64,000 nt of DNA from Synechococcus sp. PCC 7335 (GCF_000155595.1 NZ_DS989904.1:380477-444476), one strand, 5' to 3'. Counted from the stretch's first letter, positions 26,527 through 36,418 are shown. Notes: generated by a model not told the origin, from the sequence alone. Translations and numbers: made by a program.

Positions 26527-27822
26527 CTAGTTGAGCACTTCTAGATAGTCGCGAACGCGGTTGCGGCGCTTAGGCTGGCGTAGCTTTTGCAGTGCCTTTG
26601 ATTCAATCTGCCGAACACGCTCGCGCGAAAGCTCTAGCGTGCGACCAATCTCTGCTAGGGAGTAGGGCACACCATCATCGAGGCCAAAGCGCAAGGTGAT
26701 CACCTCTTGCTCTCGGGTCGTTAGATCAGTAAGTAGCTGATGAAGCTCGCGTTTTAGAGACTCTCGCATTAGCCGATCTTCAGGGGAGATATCTTCTGTC
26801 TCTAGCAGATCGCCTAGCTCCGTATCTCGGTCTTTACCGACTTTGGTATCTAGCGAAACCGAACGAGGCACTTTTAAGAGAACTTCGCGGATCTGAGCCA
26901 CAGTCATATCAAGCTCTTTGGCAATGTCTTCAGCTTTAGCAGTGCGGCCTTGGGTCTGAGAGATCTTACGCTGGGCTTTTTTGATTTTGTTGAGTTTTTC
27001 GGTGATGTGAACTGGTAGACGAATAGTGCGGCTTTGGGTAGCGATCGCGCGGGTAATGCCCTGGCGGATCCACCAATAAGCATAGGTACTAAATCGATAG
27101 CCCTTAGTCGGGTCGAACTTTTCAACCGCGCGTTCTAACCCTAAGGTACCCTCCTGAATTAGATCGAGTAGTTCTAGACCCCGGTTCTGATACTTCTTGG
27201 CGACAGAGACAACCAAACGCAGGTTGGCCTTGATCATGTGTTCTTTTGCCCGCGTCCCTTCATTTTGGATCTCGACAATCTCTTCTACACTCATTCCAGC
27301 TATCTCTGCCCAGAGACGTTTTCCTTGTGCAAGGGTCGGCTTTAGATCTGGCATATCAACGCCAGATGCCTTTGCCCAACGCTCTAGTGAAGGCCGATGA
27401 CCTAACTGCGCCGTCAGTCGAGCTCTTGTATTTAGAAGATGGACGTAGGTGGCAAGCAGACCACCTGTCTTCTCAGCGGCCCGATCTCGTAGTGCTAACA
27501 GCTCCATATGCTGCTGTACTCGCTGAGCTTCGGCAACTTCTTCATCGCGCTCTAGCAAGCTAACTCTACCAATTTCTTGCAGATATAGCCGGACTAGATC
27601 TGTTGAGCGGGTCGCTCTAGGATTTGCATGAGTATCTGAATCCAATCCTTCGATATAAACATCGCTAGACTCGTCGTCTTCCTTCGTCAGTGTAAGCTCT
27701 GTATCAGAAGGATCGTCTATTACATAGGTGCTACTGTCTGATACGTAGGCATTACTATCTGGTGGTGCGCTGGCCGCAGCGCCAGTGGTAGGTTTTGCGA
27801 CTGAGTCATAGGTAGCTTTCAT
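26527..27822 (-). CDS. sigC: Group 2 sigma-70 factor, SigC-like
   Basis: A 431-residue RNA polymerase sigma factor. Region 1.2 reads STDLVRLYLQEIGRVSLL, region 2 includes DLIQEGTLGLERAVEKFDP and YAYWWIRQGITRAI, and region 4.2 reads SLAEIGRTLELSRERVRQIE. There is no long acidic region 1.1. The RNRVRDYLEVLN C-terminus and the variable 65-residue N-terminus fit cyanobacterial group 2 factors. SigC is my best match by memory; SigB or SigD cannot be excluded without alignment. It is divergent from a histidine kinase 400 bp away. These factors usually serve stress, light or nitrogen responses. Confidence 0.85.
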   Translation of the reverse strand: MKATYDSVAKPTTGAAASAPPDSNAYVSDSSTYVIDDPSDTELTLTKEDDESSDVYIEGLDSDTHANPRATRSTDLVRLYLQEIGRVSLLERDEEVAEAQRVQQHMELLALRDRAAEKTGGLLATYVHLLNTRARLTAQLGHRPSLERWAKASGVDMPDLKPTLAQGKRLWAEIAGMSVEEIVEIQNEGTRAKEHMIKANLRLVVSVAKKYQNRGLELLDLIQEGTLGLERAVEKFDPTKGYRFSTYAYWWIRQGITRAIATQSRTIRLPVHITEKLNKIKKAQRKISQTQGRTAKAEDIAKELDMTVAQIREVLLKVPRSVSLDTKVGKDRDTELGDLLETEDISPEDRLMRESLKRELHQLLTDLTTREQEVITLRFGLDDGVPYSLAEIGRTLELSRERVRQIESKALQKLRQPKRRNRVRDYLEVLN

Positions 27823-28223
27823 GGTTATGCGAGATAGCGAGTACAGGCTGAGAATTGGCGAAGCTCACCCCTTGTAAAAGAAGTATGCCCAACCGATAGG
27901 GGCTTGGAGCAGAACGAGGCGTTGCTAAAGACCCGCGTCACTACAGAACTTTCAGTAAAAATCACAAATGTTTTGCTAGTTTCCAGTGAAATTACATAAA
28001 GTTAATAACTAACCTGCTCTACTGAAGAGATACCAGCTTGCTCTTACCCATTGGAATTCGCTATTCCAGGTTTGTCATTGGCACAAAGCGAAAATTAGCA
28101 GCCTTGGTGATAGGGGTATTCAACGACCTCTCACCGAAAACTACTCTAGAACCAGCAAAGTGTGAGTGGTCAACTCCTTAAGCACGGCTCTTTGCTTTTA
28201 ATAAACTTATCGGCGCTTCAGCC
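27823..28223. other. 401-bp divergent intergenic region
   Basis: This separates the sigma factor gene and the histidine kinase gene, so both promoters should be here. It is AT-rich around 27955-28015 (AAAATCACAAATGTTTTGC). I see no convincing ORF, tRNA or perfect operator. Confidence 0.5.
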
Positions 28224-30416
28224 GTGAGCACCTGGTATTCTGACTCTAGAGCGAACTTGTCTTCCGCTTTCACTGTTACAGCGAACGAACACATGGGTAA
28301 TCCAGCTTCCATTGTGGAAGAAATGTTTGAGCTGCTGCCCAATTTGCGCACTCAAATGTACTTCAAAACGTCGCTGACGGCGCTCTCTCATGCTATGGAA
28401 GATCAGGTCCTAGCGGGTTCAGAACAGCGGCCGTTGATTATTGCTAGTTTCCAGCAGGAAAGGTTCTATCGCCAAGAAGCACAGCGCTACGTGCGTATCG
28501 GCGAGGTCAGTGACCAAGTCTATGTGCTTTCAGCTAGCGATACTCAGTTTAGTGAGACAGCTAAAGAGCAAAGCAGTGACTATGAAAGGATAGATTTTGA
28601 TGAGGAAGATGCACTTACTCAAGAGTGGCATCTAGTTGTAATTGGTGAGCACTACAGCGCTGCGCTGATCTGCCGTGAGCGACAACCAATGCTGGTTAAT
28701 CCTAGACAGCTAGAAACGGAGACAGGCCCAGATCAAGCGGTCTCTCATCTCGATCAGGCTCGGCGGTTTGAGGGCATCTGGACTTTGAATAGGCAGGTCA
28801 GTTTGCGAGCGGCGAAATTGCTGCTAGATCGCATTCAGGAGTATCGGCCAGGTCTAGCGGCCAAGATTGATCAGGCACGCGATCGCTTTATTCCCAAGGT
28901 CTTGACCGACGCGCTAGATCTAGACGAGGTTGAGAAAGACCCCTTTGCTCAGCGGCTGATTACTTACCTACAAGCAGGCCAGTACAAGCAGCTCAAGGCC
29001 TACCGGGCGATCGCACTTCAAGAACAAAGGGCTCGCTTAGTTAATTCCATCACCGCCGCTATTCGAAAATCGCTCAATCCTTCTGAAATTTTTGCGATCG
29101 CTACCGCAGAACTGGGCCGGGTTCTAGACGTTAGCCGCTGTATTATCTACCGCTGCGCCGCTGACGATCCAGACGCCACCATTCAGCACGAATATCGCCA
29201 GCCGCATATCAACTCCCTAGAAGGTGCTACCTGGCCGCTAAAGCATAACCCGCTCTACCAGTGGGTGAAAGCGCATCACCAGACCCTAGCGATCAACGAT
29301 ATCAGCGATCCCAGAAGTGAATCGAGTGAAGTAAGTATAGATATTGATCTCAATACGGCTCAAACCAGGTTACGGCGCTGGCAAATCTTTAGCTGCCTGT
29401 TAGTACCGCTCATTCATAAGAATCGGCTGCTCGGCATGGTTGAGCTACATCTAGATGACAAACGCAAGCACCGGTGGAGCGACGATGAGATTGGTCTGGC
29501 CGAAGCGATCGCCAATCAGCTCAGCGTTGCCCTAATCCAGGCCGAGGCCTATGCCCATCTAGAAGACTTCAACCAGCAGCTTGCAGACCTAGAGCGCACC
29601 CGTAGCAACCTCATTGCGATCACTGGCCACGAGCTACGCACTCCGCTCTCTACTATTCGCGTCTGTCTAGAAAGTTTGATAACAGAACCTGATATGTCTG
29701 CTGATCTGCGACAGGTGATGCTAGACACTGCTCTGACCGATGCCGAACGTATGCGTAAGCTGGTTCAAGACTTCTTAACGCTTTCACGCTTAGAAAGCCA
29801 ACGCGTAGAATGGAACCTAGAATCACTTTCTTTGTGTGAATGTGTAGCCCTAGCCCTTAGCAGTTTGCGCTGGCAGAACTCGTCTAATTCAGCGCCTGCT
29901 ATCCAAATTGAAACAGACATACCCGACGATCTGCCCTTTGTGCGTGCAGATGGCGAATGGATTGTAGAAGTTCTCTCTAAACTTCTCCATAACGCCTGTA
30001 AGTTTACAGAAGGCACTAATCAAGCAGCCAATGGGATCACCGATAATGGGAAAGTCACCGTCAGCGCCAGGGTTCGAAACAAACACACCGTTGAAGTCAT
30101 CGTAGCGGATACCGGTCGAGGTATCGAAGCTGAGCGGTTAGAAACGGTATTTGAACGGTTCTATCAAGAAGAAGGAGCTTTGCGCCGCTCTGTTGGTGGA
30201 ACAGGCCTAGGACTAGCTATCTGTCAGCAGATCATAGAAGGACTAAAAGGTGAGATTTGGGCAACATCTGCTGGTAAAAATCAGGGCACTCAGATTCACT
30301 TCACTCTGCCTGCTGTCGGTCAGACCAGTCGCTATTCGACAACCCGTCGCGCCAAAGAAGGAGCTGCTAAAGGTAGCTCTAAAATAACCTCCAAATCATC
30401 CTTGAAAAGACGCTAG
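28224..30416 (+). CDS. DICT-GAF sensor histidine kinase
   Basis: A 730-residue soluble kinase. Residues about 25-240 form a DICT-type sensory domain (TSLTALSHAMEDQVL, FQQERFYRQEAQRYVRIG). Residues 270-440 form a GAF domain (SEIFAIATAELGRVLDVSRC). HisKA has the phospho-acceptor His469 in GHELRTPLSTIRV. The HATPase has N590 (HNACKF), DTGRGI (629-634) and GGTGLGL (658-664). All kinase motifs are intact. No membrane segment is seen, so it senses a cytoplasmic signal; no response regulator is adjacent. The start is GTG 28224; ATG 28293 (MGNPASIVEE) is an alternative close to the DICT boundary. Confidence 0.88.
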   Translation: MSTWYSDSRANLSSAFTVTANEHMGNPASIVEEMFELLPNLRTQMYFKTSLTALSHAMEDQVLAGSEQRPLIIASFQQERFYRQEAQRYVRIGEVSDQVYVLSASDTQFSETAKEQSSDYERIDFDEEDALTQEWHLVVIGEHYSAALICRERQPMLVNPRQLETETGPDQAVSHLDQARRFEGIWTLNRQVSLRAAKLLLDRIQEYRPGLAAKIDQARDRFIPKVLTDALDLDEVEKDPFAQRLITYLQAGQYKQLKAYRAIALQEQRARLVNSITAAIRKSLNPSEIFAIATAELGRVLDVSRCIIYRCAADDPDATIQHEYRQPHINSLEGATWPLKHNPLYQWVKAHHQTLAINDISDPRSESSEVSIDIDLNTAQTRLRRWQIFSCLLVPLIHKNRLLGMVELHLDDKRKHRWSDDEIGLAEAIANQLSVALIQAEAYAHLEDFNQQLADLERTRSNLIAITGHELRTPLSTIRVCLESLITEPDMSADLRQVMLDTALTDAERMRKLVQDFLTLSRLESQRVEWNLESLSLCECVALALSSLRWQNSSNSAPAIQIETDIPDDLPFVRADGEWIVEVLSKLLHNACKFTEGTNQAANGITDNGKVTVSARVRNKHTVEVIVADTGRGIEAERLETVFERFYQEEGALRRSVGGTGLGLAICQQIIEGLKGEIWATSAGKNQGTQIHFTLPAVGQTSRYSTTRRAKEGAAKGSSKITSKSSLKRR

Positions 30417-30581
30417 TGAATAGCCTACGAATGGCAGTCAGCGCTTTACTTAAGCAGGGTATAAGTCAAACGCAAATTGCTAGGTGAGTACAGTTGAAGA
30501 ACTGTTACGCTTCTTTTCAAGGCTGTTAAAGTCTTTACGACGCGATGTTACGATTTGGGGCATCGTTGAGAGAGATTATCC

Positions 30582-31049
30582 ATGGCACTAACTGGCTCAA
30601 TGCCCAAATTTGGCGGCAGCACCGGCGGTCTCCTAACAGCTGCTTTTGTTGAGGAGCGGTATGCAATTACCTGGACTTCTAGCAAAGAACAGGTCTTTGA
30701 AATGCCAACCGGTGGGGCAGCCACCATGAACGAAGGCGAGAACCTATTGGAGCTAGCTCGCAAAGAACAGTGCTTAGCACTAGGCGCTCAGCTTAGAACG
30801 AAGTTCAAGCCTAAAATTACTGACTACAAAATCTATCGTATTTTTCCGAACGGCGAAACTACCTTCATTCATCCAGCGGATGGTGTGTTCCCCGAAAAAG
30901 TCAATGAAGGTCGCGGATATAGCGGTAAGAAAGATCGTCGCATTGGAGAAAATCCAAACCCTGCAACTATCAAGTTCAGCGGTCAGAATACTTTTGAAAC
31001 CGACATGAAAAGTACCGATGTTAAAACGACTGGATTGCCTCGTCCATAG
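30582..31049 (+). CDS. psaD: Photosystem I reaction centre subunit II (PsaD)
   Basis: The stromal PSI subunit that docks ferredoxin and binds PsaC. Conserved blocks are [22 protein letters not shown]-like [41 protein letters not shown] and [17 protein letters not shown]. At 155 residues it is longer than the usual 139-143. The excess is a C-terminal tail ([18 protein letters not shown]) after the normal IKFSG ending. A strong terminator follows at 31181-31222, so it is probably monocistronic before trpE. Its promoter lies in the 165 bp after the kinase gene. Confidence 0.96.
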   Translation: MALTGSMPKFGGSTGGLLTAAFVEERYAITWTSSKEQVFEMPTGGAATMNEGENLLELARKEQCLALGAQLRTKFKPKITDYKIYRIFPNGETTFIHPADGVFPEKVNEGRGYSGKKDRRIGENPNPATIKFSGQNTFETDMKSTDVKTTGLPRP

Positions 31050-31180
31050 GCGTCTGTTTCCGTCCATTTCATATTCGTCCATTTCATAGTTGTTTGACCT
31101 ACGGTTATCTATCAAGTTGGCTGGTTGATTCATCAGAGCAGCGCTTAGGCAGCTCAATAGGTAACTAAGCTATCTATCTG

Positions 31181-31222
31181 GCGAAAGGGCCGCTATCTTT
31201 TTAGCTGTCCTTTCGCTTTTTT
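31181..31222 (+). terminator. Rho-independent-type terminator after psaD
   Basis: Stem GCGAAAGG (31181-31188) pairs with CCTTTCGC (31209-31216), with additional pairing inside the loop. Six T residues follow directly. It sits 132 bp after psaD and 106 bp before trpE, separating the two transcripts. Confidence 0.8.
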
Positions 31223-31328
31223 AGTAGCTGGTGCAAAATCTGTTTGTGGCGCGTCAGCTTATATCAAAATAAGGATACGCGCTTACCTTGATCACCCTGC
31301 TAGCGGTTGTCCCATAGCACCTCCTGTC

Positions 31329-32861
31329 ATGATCTTTCCAGACTTTGAAGCCTTTTCGGGCTTAGCTTCACAAGGAAACTTTGTACCGGTATACCAGGAA
31401 TGGGTAGCTGATTTAGACACACCTGTTTCCGCTTGGTACAAAGTTTGCGCTGGGCAGCCATACAGCTTTTTGCTTGAGTCGGTTGAAGGTGGAGAAACAC
31501 TAGGTCGCTACAGCTTCTTAGGCTGCGATCCGCTATGGATACTAGAGTCGAAAGGAAATCAGACCACACAAACCTTTCGCGATGCTAGTCAACAGGTGCT
31601 AGAAGGAAATCCGTTTGATATTTTGCAAGCGTGCATCGAACCTTTGAAACCAGTTCGTCTACCTCAGCTACCACCTGGAATTGGGGGTCTATTTGGATTT
31701 TGGGGCTATGAGCTAATTAAGTGGATTGAGCCAACAGTCAATATTCATGAGCGTACGGAGAATAGTTTGCCAGATGGGCTGTGGATGCAAGTGGACAATC
31801 TGCTGATCTTTGATCAGGTGAAGCGGAAGGTATGGGCGATCGCCTATGCGGATCTTAGAGATCCTAATACGGATCTAAAAGCGGCGTATGAAGCCGCTTG
31901 CGATCGCGTTAGCAAGCTGGTGACTAAGTTGCGATCACCGCTAAGCGAAAAAGACACTCTGCTCACATGGACCTCGCCTGAAGCTAGTACAGCGCCTCCA
32001 CTGGAATACACTAGCAACCGTACCCCAGAAGAATTCTGTGCCAGCGTTGAGAAAGCCAAAGCCCATATTCGCGCCGGAGATATCTTTCAAGTTGTCATTT
32101 CCCAGCGGTTGCAGGCGAGCTATGACGGCAACCCCTTCGATCTCTATCGCTCCTTGCGCTTGGTTAACCCCTCTCCTTACATGTGCTACTTCAACTTCAA
32201 CGGCTGGAAGCTGATCGGCTCTAGCCCCGAAGTCATGGTAAAGGCCACCGTCACTGGACCCAACAGTCCGATGCAAGCGACTTTGCGCCCAATTGCTGGC
32301 ACCCGCCCCAGAGGAAAGAACGCAGCTGAAGATGCTGACTACGCAGCGGATCTCCTGGCTGATCCAAAAGAAATTGCCGAGCATGTCATGCTAGTCGATC
32401 TCGGACGCAATGACCTAGGCCGCGTCTGCAGTAGCGGCACCGTCAAAGTAGATGAGCTGATGGTGATCGAAAACTACTCTCATGTCATGCATATTGTCAG
32501 CAACGTTGTTGGCGATCTTGCTCCTGACCAGACAGCTTGGGATCTGCTAAAGGCTAGCTTCCCAGCAGGCACCGTCAGCGGCGCACCCAAGATCCGCGCG
32601 ATGCAAATCATCAAAGATCTAGAGCCGGACTACCGAGGCCCTTACTCTGGGGTCTACGGCTACTACGACTTTGAAGGTCAGCTCAACAGCGCTATCACTA
32701 TCCGCACAATGGTGGTTCAATCAGCTGAGGATGGCAGTCAAACAATCAGCGTACAGGCAGGCGCTGGGCTCGTAGCAGACTCAATACCTGAAAACGAGTA
32801 CCAAGAGACACTCAACAAAGCAAAAGGAATGCTGGAAGCAGTGCGGTGTCTGAAGGCCTAA
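31329..32861 (+). CDS. trpE: Anthranilate synthase component I
   Basis: A 510-residue chorismate-utilising enzyme making anthranilate for tryptophan. The N-terminal domain has the feedback-site region LLESVEGGETLGRYSFLG. The catalytic domain has DIFQVVISQRL, ISPSPYM-type VNPSPYMCYF, GSSPEVMV, PIAGTRPRG, EHVMLVDLGRNDLGRV and GAPKIRAMQII. There is no fused glutaminase (TrpG) domain, so a separate amidotransferase is needed. Length and motif order are complete. It starts at ATG 31329. The psaD-trpE order occurs in other cyanobacteria to my knowledge. Confidence 0.95.
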   Translation: MIFPDFEAFSGLASQGNFVPVYQEWVADLDTPVSAWYKVCAGQPYSFLLESVEGGETLGRYSFLGCDPLWILESKGNQTTQTFRDASQQVLEGNPFDILQACIEPLKPVRLPQLPPGIGGLFGFWGYELIKWIEPTVNIHERTENSLPDGLWMQVDNLLIFDQVKRKVWAIAYADLRDPNTDLKAAYEAACDRVSKLVTKLRSPLSEKDTLLTWTSPEASTAPPLEYTSNRTPEEFCASVEKAKAHIRAGDIFQVVISQRLQASYDGNPFDLYRSLRLVNPSPYMCYFNFNGWKLIGSSPEVMVKATVTGPNSPMQATLRPIAGTRPRGKNAAEDADYAADLLADPKEIAEHVMLVDLGRNDLGRVCSSGTVKVDELMVIENYSHVMHIVSNVVGDLAPDQTAWDLLKASFPAGTVSGAPKIRAMQIIKDLEPDYRGPYSGVYGYYDFEGQLNSAITIRTMVVQSAEDGSQTISVQAGAGLVADSIPENEYQETLNKAKGMLEAVRCLKA

Positions 32862-32946
32862 GCCAAGTACCTGGCAATATTTTGTTGAATTCCTAGCCCG
32901 CTAGCAGAGTCTTATAATCAAGTGGCCTAAGAGAGGGTTGGAAGCT

Positions 32947-33318
32947 GTGAGCTTATTCAAAAATCTGCGCGGCGGTGCACTCATTAGCATTGGCTACATG
33001 CTATCTCCTCTGTCATGGTGGAATGACCTATTCTTCAACTTACTGATTGCTTTGATAGTTGGCTACGGTATGAGATGGATCAATTCCCAGTGGTTTATAC
33101 CTGGAACGATAGTTGGCTATTGGCTCTCTAACATCCTGGGAATGGTCATGATGCAGTTTGGGGCGGCGGATGTATTTCTACCTGAAGCCAAGCAAAATAT
33201 GAAGCGAGATATCTTGCTTGGTTTTGGTGGGGCGACGCTATACACCGCGATCGCGGCTACGTTAATCTTTTGCCACGTATTAGATCTTCCTGACTTCTTA
33301 GCAGATTTGCAGCTGTGA
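32947..33318 (+). CDS. Small conserved membrane protein
   Basis: About 123 residues. Hydrophobic segments lie near GGALISIGYMLSPLSWW, FFNLLIALIVGYGMRW, TIVGYWLSNILGMVMM and ATLYTAIAATLIFCHVL. I believe related proteins with SPLSWWND and GYWLSNI occur in other cyanobacteria, but I know no function. The frame opens at TTG 32938; I prefer GTG 32947 because GGAAG then sits at ribosome-site distance. It follows trpE by 85 bp. Confidence 0.6.
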   Translation: MSLFKNLRGGALISIGYMLSPLSWWNDLFFNLLIALIVGYGMRWINSQWFIPGTIVGYWLSNILGMVMMQFGAADVFLPEAKQNMKRDILLGFGGATLYTAIAATLIFCHVLDLPDFLADLQL

Positions 33319-33456
33319 GCGCGATTTCACTCTGTTGAATGAACAGTTATGGGTACGCTAGGAAATAGCATAGGTATGTGCAGCTAAGCTAGAACTAGCT
33401 GTTTGGCACAAACTATTCGAGCTTAAATTCAAGGGAGTACCTGTTGATAAGGCATT

Positions 33457-34305
33457 ATGAGCGATCAATCTTTCGGGTCATCTAGTAGCAGCGATACTGC
33501 TAAGTGGATCGAGTTCCTAGCCCGCTTTGGCTATGCTGCCAAGGGCGTTATCTATGCCTTAGTAGGCATACTCGCTATTCAAGCTGCTTTTAACTGGGGC
33601 GGTAAGGTTACGGGTTCAACAGGTGCGTTTGAGACGATTGCCAGTCAGCCCTTCGGTAAAGTCATGCTGTTCATAGTGGGTGTCGGTTTAGTCGGATACG
33701 TTATCTGGCGGCTTGTGGCGGCTATCTTCGACCCCGAGCATGATGAGAGCGGTGCGAAGAACATCATTCGTCGTTTGTCTTACGCTGCTAGCGGCATTGT
33801 CTATGGAAGCCTAGCCTTTGTCGCATTCCGTATCGTGTTTAGTAGTGGCTCATCTGCCGGTGGTAGCAGTGGTAGCAGTAGCGGCTCTAGCCAGCAAACA
33901 GCGACACTACTCTCTCAACCTTTTGGTCGATGGTTGGTCGGATTAGTCGCAGCCGCGGCCGCCGCTTATGGGTTTTACTGCATCTATCGCGGTGTCAAGA
34001 TCAAGTTTCGTAAGAAGCTAAAGTTAGCTGAGATGAGCTCAACAGCACAGACTTGGGTCGTTCGGATTGGACGATTTGGACTTATCTGTAAGGGCATTGT
34101 GTCTATCGTTGTGAGCTATTTCTTTGCTCAAGCGGCTCGTTCTTCTGATGCTAGCGAAGCCAGGACAACAGCTGGCGCACTGCAGGCTATTCAGCAACAG
34201 CCTTTCGGCGCTATCTTAATGGGTATTATCGCTTTTGGCATGCTGGCCTACGGCATTCACCTTATGGTTCAAGCGCGCTATCGACGCATCTCTCCTGAGC
34301 AATAG
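33457..34305 (+). CDS. DUF1206 family membrane protein
   Basis: A 282-residue membrane protein built from three DUF1206 repeats, each a pair of helices with the signature F-G-Y-A-A-K-G-V-I-Y followed by QPFGK. Copies begin near residues 22 (ARFGYAAKGVIYALVG), 105 (RLSYAASGIVYGSLAF) and 203 (IGRFGLICKGIVSIVV). A Ser/Gly-rich hydrophilic loop (about 130-145) separates the second pair. The function is unknown. It starts at ATG 33457. Confidence 0.88.
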   Translation: MSDQSFGSSSSSDTAKWIEFLARFGYAAKGVIYALVGILAIQAAFNWGGKVTGSTGAFETIASQPFGKVMLFIVGVGLVGYVIWRLVAAIFDPEHDESGAKNIIRRLSYAASGIVYGSLAFVAFRIVFSSGSSAGGSSGSSSGSSQQTATLLSQPFGRWLVGLVAAAAAAYGFYCIYRGVKIKFRKKLKLAEMSSTAQTWVVRIGRFGLICKGIVSIVVSYFFAQAARSSDASEARTTAGALQAIQQQPFGAILMGIIAFGMLAYGIHLMVQARYRRISPEQ

Positions 34306-34407
34306 ACTTGGTTCTCTAAGCAATAGACTCGGTTTATAGCGCTTCCGTAGATTAAGCCTTCAAGCGCGTCCTATTGGTTCGATATTGAACACACAGGACT
34401 AAGACAA

Positions 34408-35550
34408 CTATTTGTTTGCCTGTATTCGCAAGGCCTCGATGATTTGACTGTTCGCCTTAGGAAAGGGGTAGTCGTCGATCTCATCTAACGTCACCCATCT
34501 GATCTCGTCACATTCAAGGGGTTTGGGGTCGCCGCCAAGATAAGTGCAGTTAAAGACGTTCAAGGTCACCTTAAAGTGAGTATAGGTATGTTCAATAGTG
34601 ATCAGCTTTGAGCCTACTTTGATTTCAATATCTAATTCTTCTTTGATCTCACGTTTAACGCAGTCTTCCTCGCTCTCGCCGGGTTCAATTTTGCCCCCTG
34701 GAAACTCCCATAGGCCGCCAAGAAGGCCTTCTTGCTTACGGCGATCGATTAGGATCTTGCCTTGATCGTCGGTGATGGCGGCGACGCCAATATTTTTGTG
34801 GGGAAGAGGCTTGCGAGATTCTGTCATAGGAAAGCGGATGACTGCATTTAGATTGTACGCTGCGCACTTGCTTTGCCAGGGACAGAGCAAACAGGCAGGA
34901 TTATGACGGGTGCAAAGGGTCGCACCTAGATCCATGATTGCTTGGTTGAAGTCTCTAGGATAGTTAGGATCTAATAGCTGCTCAGAAAGTTCCCACAGGG
35001 GAGCTAACGCTTTGTTGGGAACGGCAGGATAGGCAATCAGGCGAGACAACACCCGTTTGACGTTGCCATCAAGGATAGGAACAGGAGAGTTGAAAGCAGC
35101 ACTAAGGATACCGCCTGCAGTCGTGCGTCCGATGCCTTTAAGCGTGATCGCGTTCTCAATCTTGCGCGGAAACACGCCACCAAATTTAGTCACAATCTGC
35201 TGGGCCGCCTGATGCAAATTCCTGGCCCTTGCATAGTAGCCTAGCCCTTCCCACAGCTTCAAAACCGCCTGCTGGTCGGCAGCGGCTAGCGCTTGAACCG
35301 TCGGAAAAGCCTCTAGCCAACGCTTGTAGTAAGGAATAACGGTTTTGACTTGCGTCTGCTGAAGCATGACTTCCGAAATCCAAATAGCGTAGGGATCTCG
35401 AGTTCGGCGCCAGGGCAGATCTCGGCCATGCTGTCGGTACCAAGATAGAAGCGATCGCCTGAGCTGAATAATCTCGTCGTTAGACATAGCAAAGCTCGGC
35501 GGGAAAGATCCTGCCGAGCTAGTAGACTGGCGCTTTTGTCTTTTGACCAC
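34408..35550 (-). CDS. mutY: A/G-specific adenine glycosylase with C-terminal NUDIX domain
   Basis: A base-excision repair enzyme that removes A mispaired with 8-oxoG. Catalytic Glu60 is in SEVMLQQTQ, the helix-hairpin-helix is LKGIGRTTAGGI (about 138-149) and catalytic Asp162 is in ILDGNVKR. The [4Fe-4S] cysteines are C214-x6-C221-x2-C224-x5-C230. Residues about 255-375 are a MutT-like domain with the NUDIX box starting GGKIEPGESEEDC. The first 21 residues look non-conserved; Met22 (position 35487) may be the true start. It lies 6 bp downstream of a DUF760 gene, so an operon is likely. Confidence 0.92.
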   Translation of the reverse strand: MVKRQKRQSTSSAGSFPPSFAMSNDEIIQLRRSLLSWYRQHGRDLPWRRTRDPYAIWISEVMLQQTQVKTVIPYYKRWLEAFPTVQALAAADQQAVLKLWEGLGYYARARNLHQAAQQIVTKFGGVFPRKIENAITLKGIGRTTAGGILSAAFNSPVPILDGNVKRVLSRLIAYPAVPNKALAPLWELSEQLLDPNYPRDFNQAIMDLGATLCTRHNPACLLCPWQSKCAAYNLNAVIRFPMTESRKPLPHKNIGVAAITDDQGKILIDRRKQEGLLGGLWEFPGGKIEPGESEEDCVKREIKEELDIEIKVGSKLITIEHTYTHFKVTLNVFNCTYLGGDPKPLECDEIRWVTLDEIDDYPFPKANSQIIEALRIQANK

Positions 35551-35556
35551 TGCTGA

Positions 35557-35916
35557 CTACGAATCAGTCTCTGTATCGAAGTCTTCACCGAATAGCGTAT
35601 TGCTAAAGCGCTCTTCAAAAGCAAGTCGCTGTTCCGCGCCCCGTAGAAAGTAGCCGCTCATCATCGCAGAAGCGAGTAGACGGCCCAAGTTCTCACGGTT
35701 TGTCGTTACAGAGACATCAAACTGACCCGATGGAAGGCCCCCTAATAACCCAATGACATTGTGCTCCATAACCTGCATCACTTCAGACGAGTCAGGACGC
35801 GACAGCTGAGTGATAGTGTCCGAGTCCATAGACTTGACATAATCAAGCAGTGAATTATCTGTCATCGGTTTTGAGTCGGTACTAAATTCTGGGATTCTTC
35901 CGGTTACATCATCCAT
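35557..35916 (-). CDS. DUF760 family protein
   Basis: A 119-residue protein with the DUF760 pattern found in cyanobacteria and plastids: SLLDYVKSMDSDTITQLSRP, then VMEHNVIGLLGGLPSGQFDV, then NRENLGRLLASAMMSGYFLR. It is soluble with no signal. The molecular role is not known to me; plant homologues are chloroplast proteins. It is only 6 bp from mutY in the same direction. Confidence 0.85.
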   Translation of the reverse strand: MDDVTGRIPEFSTDSKPMTDNSLLDYVKSMDSDTITQLSRPDSSEVMQVMEHNVIGLLGGLPSGQFDVSVTTNRENLGRLLASAMMSGYFLRGAEQRLAFEERFSNTLFGEDFDTETDS

Positions 35917-36126
35917 GCTGATACCTTCTATGAATGGCTAGAACGCGATTCTAAAAGTGGTTTCGCTCTAATATGTCTTTGAGGTGTAAACCTTTCTCTA
36001 CTTCGGTTACTACTGTAACAATGCTATTTACATACCACATTGGGTGAAACCGAATGGTAACCGAACATACGGCTTCGAGGTGTTAGGCACCTAGAAGCTC
36101 GATCTGGAGCTAAAAACGAAGGAAAA

Positions 36127-36381
36127 TCACCAAGTTGGATCGTCAAGGAGATTGATTTCTACCAGATTGGTGGTGTCGGGGACGGCGGTAAGACAGGCGC
36201 GTACGGATATGTCCGAATCGTTTTTTGAACTCGTCATCTCGACTTCACAGGCATAGCAAGAGCCCATTAAGCAGCCAGTAGAGATGTGAACGCCGACCCG
36301 ATGGGCAACGTCCAAAAGGGCTTCACCAGGTTCAGCGGTGGTAGTGATGTTGTCAGGGAGAAAGCGGATCTGAACAGACAC
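36127..36381 (-). CDS. Small [2Fe-2S] ferredoxin-like protein
   Basis: An 84-residue ferredoxin. The cluster ligands are C-x4-C-x2-C (CLMGSCYAC) and a fourth Cys 17 residues later (RACLT), a shorter spacing than in photosynthetic PetF. The frame can start at ATG 36438, but the extra 19 residues (PCCEHNLSLL) overlap the upstream gene and look random. The GTG at 36381 gives SVQIRFLPDN, a typical first strand, so I use it. It directly follows a DUF2470 gene and may work with it. The partner is unknown. Confidence 0.8.
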   Translation of the reverse strand: MSVQIRFLPDNITTTAEPGEALLDVAHRVGVHISTGCLMGSCYACEVEMTSSKNDSDISVRACLTAVPDTTNLVEINLLDDPTW

Positions 36382-36418
36382 AAAAAAGTCACTTAGATAA
36401 AAGGCCAATAGAGAAAGA

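Noticed and set aside
30500-30560. HLR1 (RpaB-binding) element before psaD
   Set aside because: GTTACGCT and GTTACGAT half-sites occur but are over 40 bp apart, not in the 10-bp-period direct repeat that defines HLR1.
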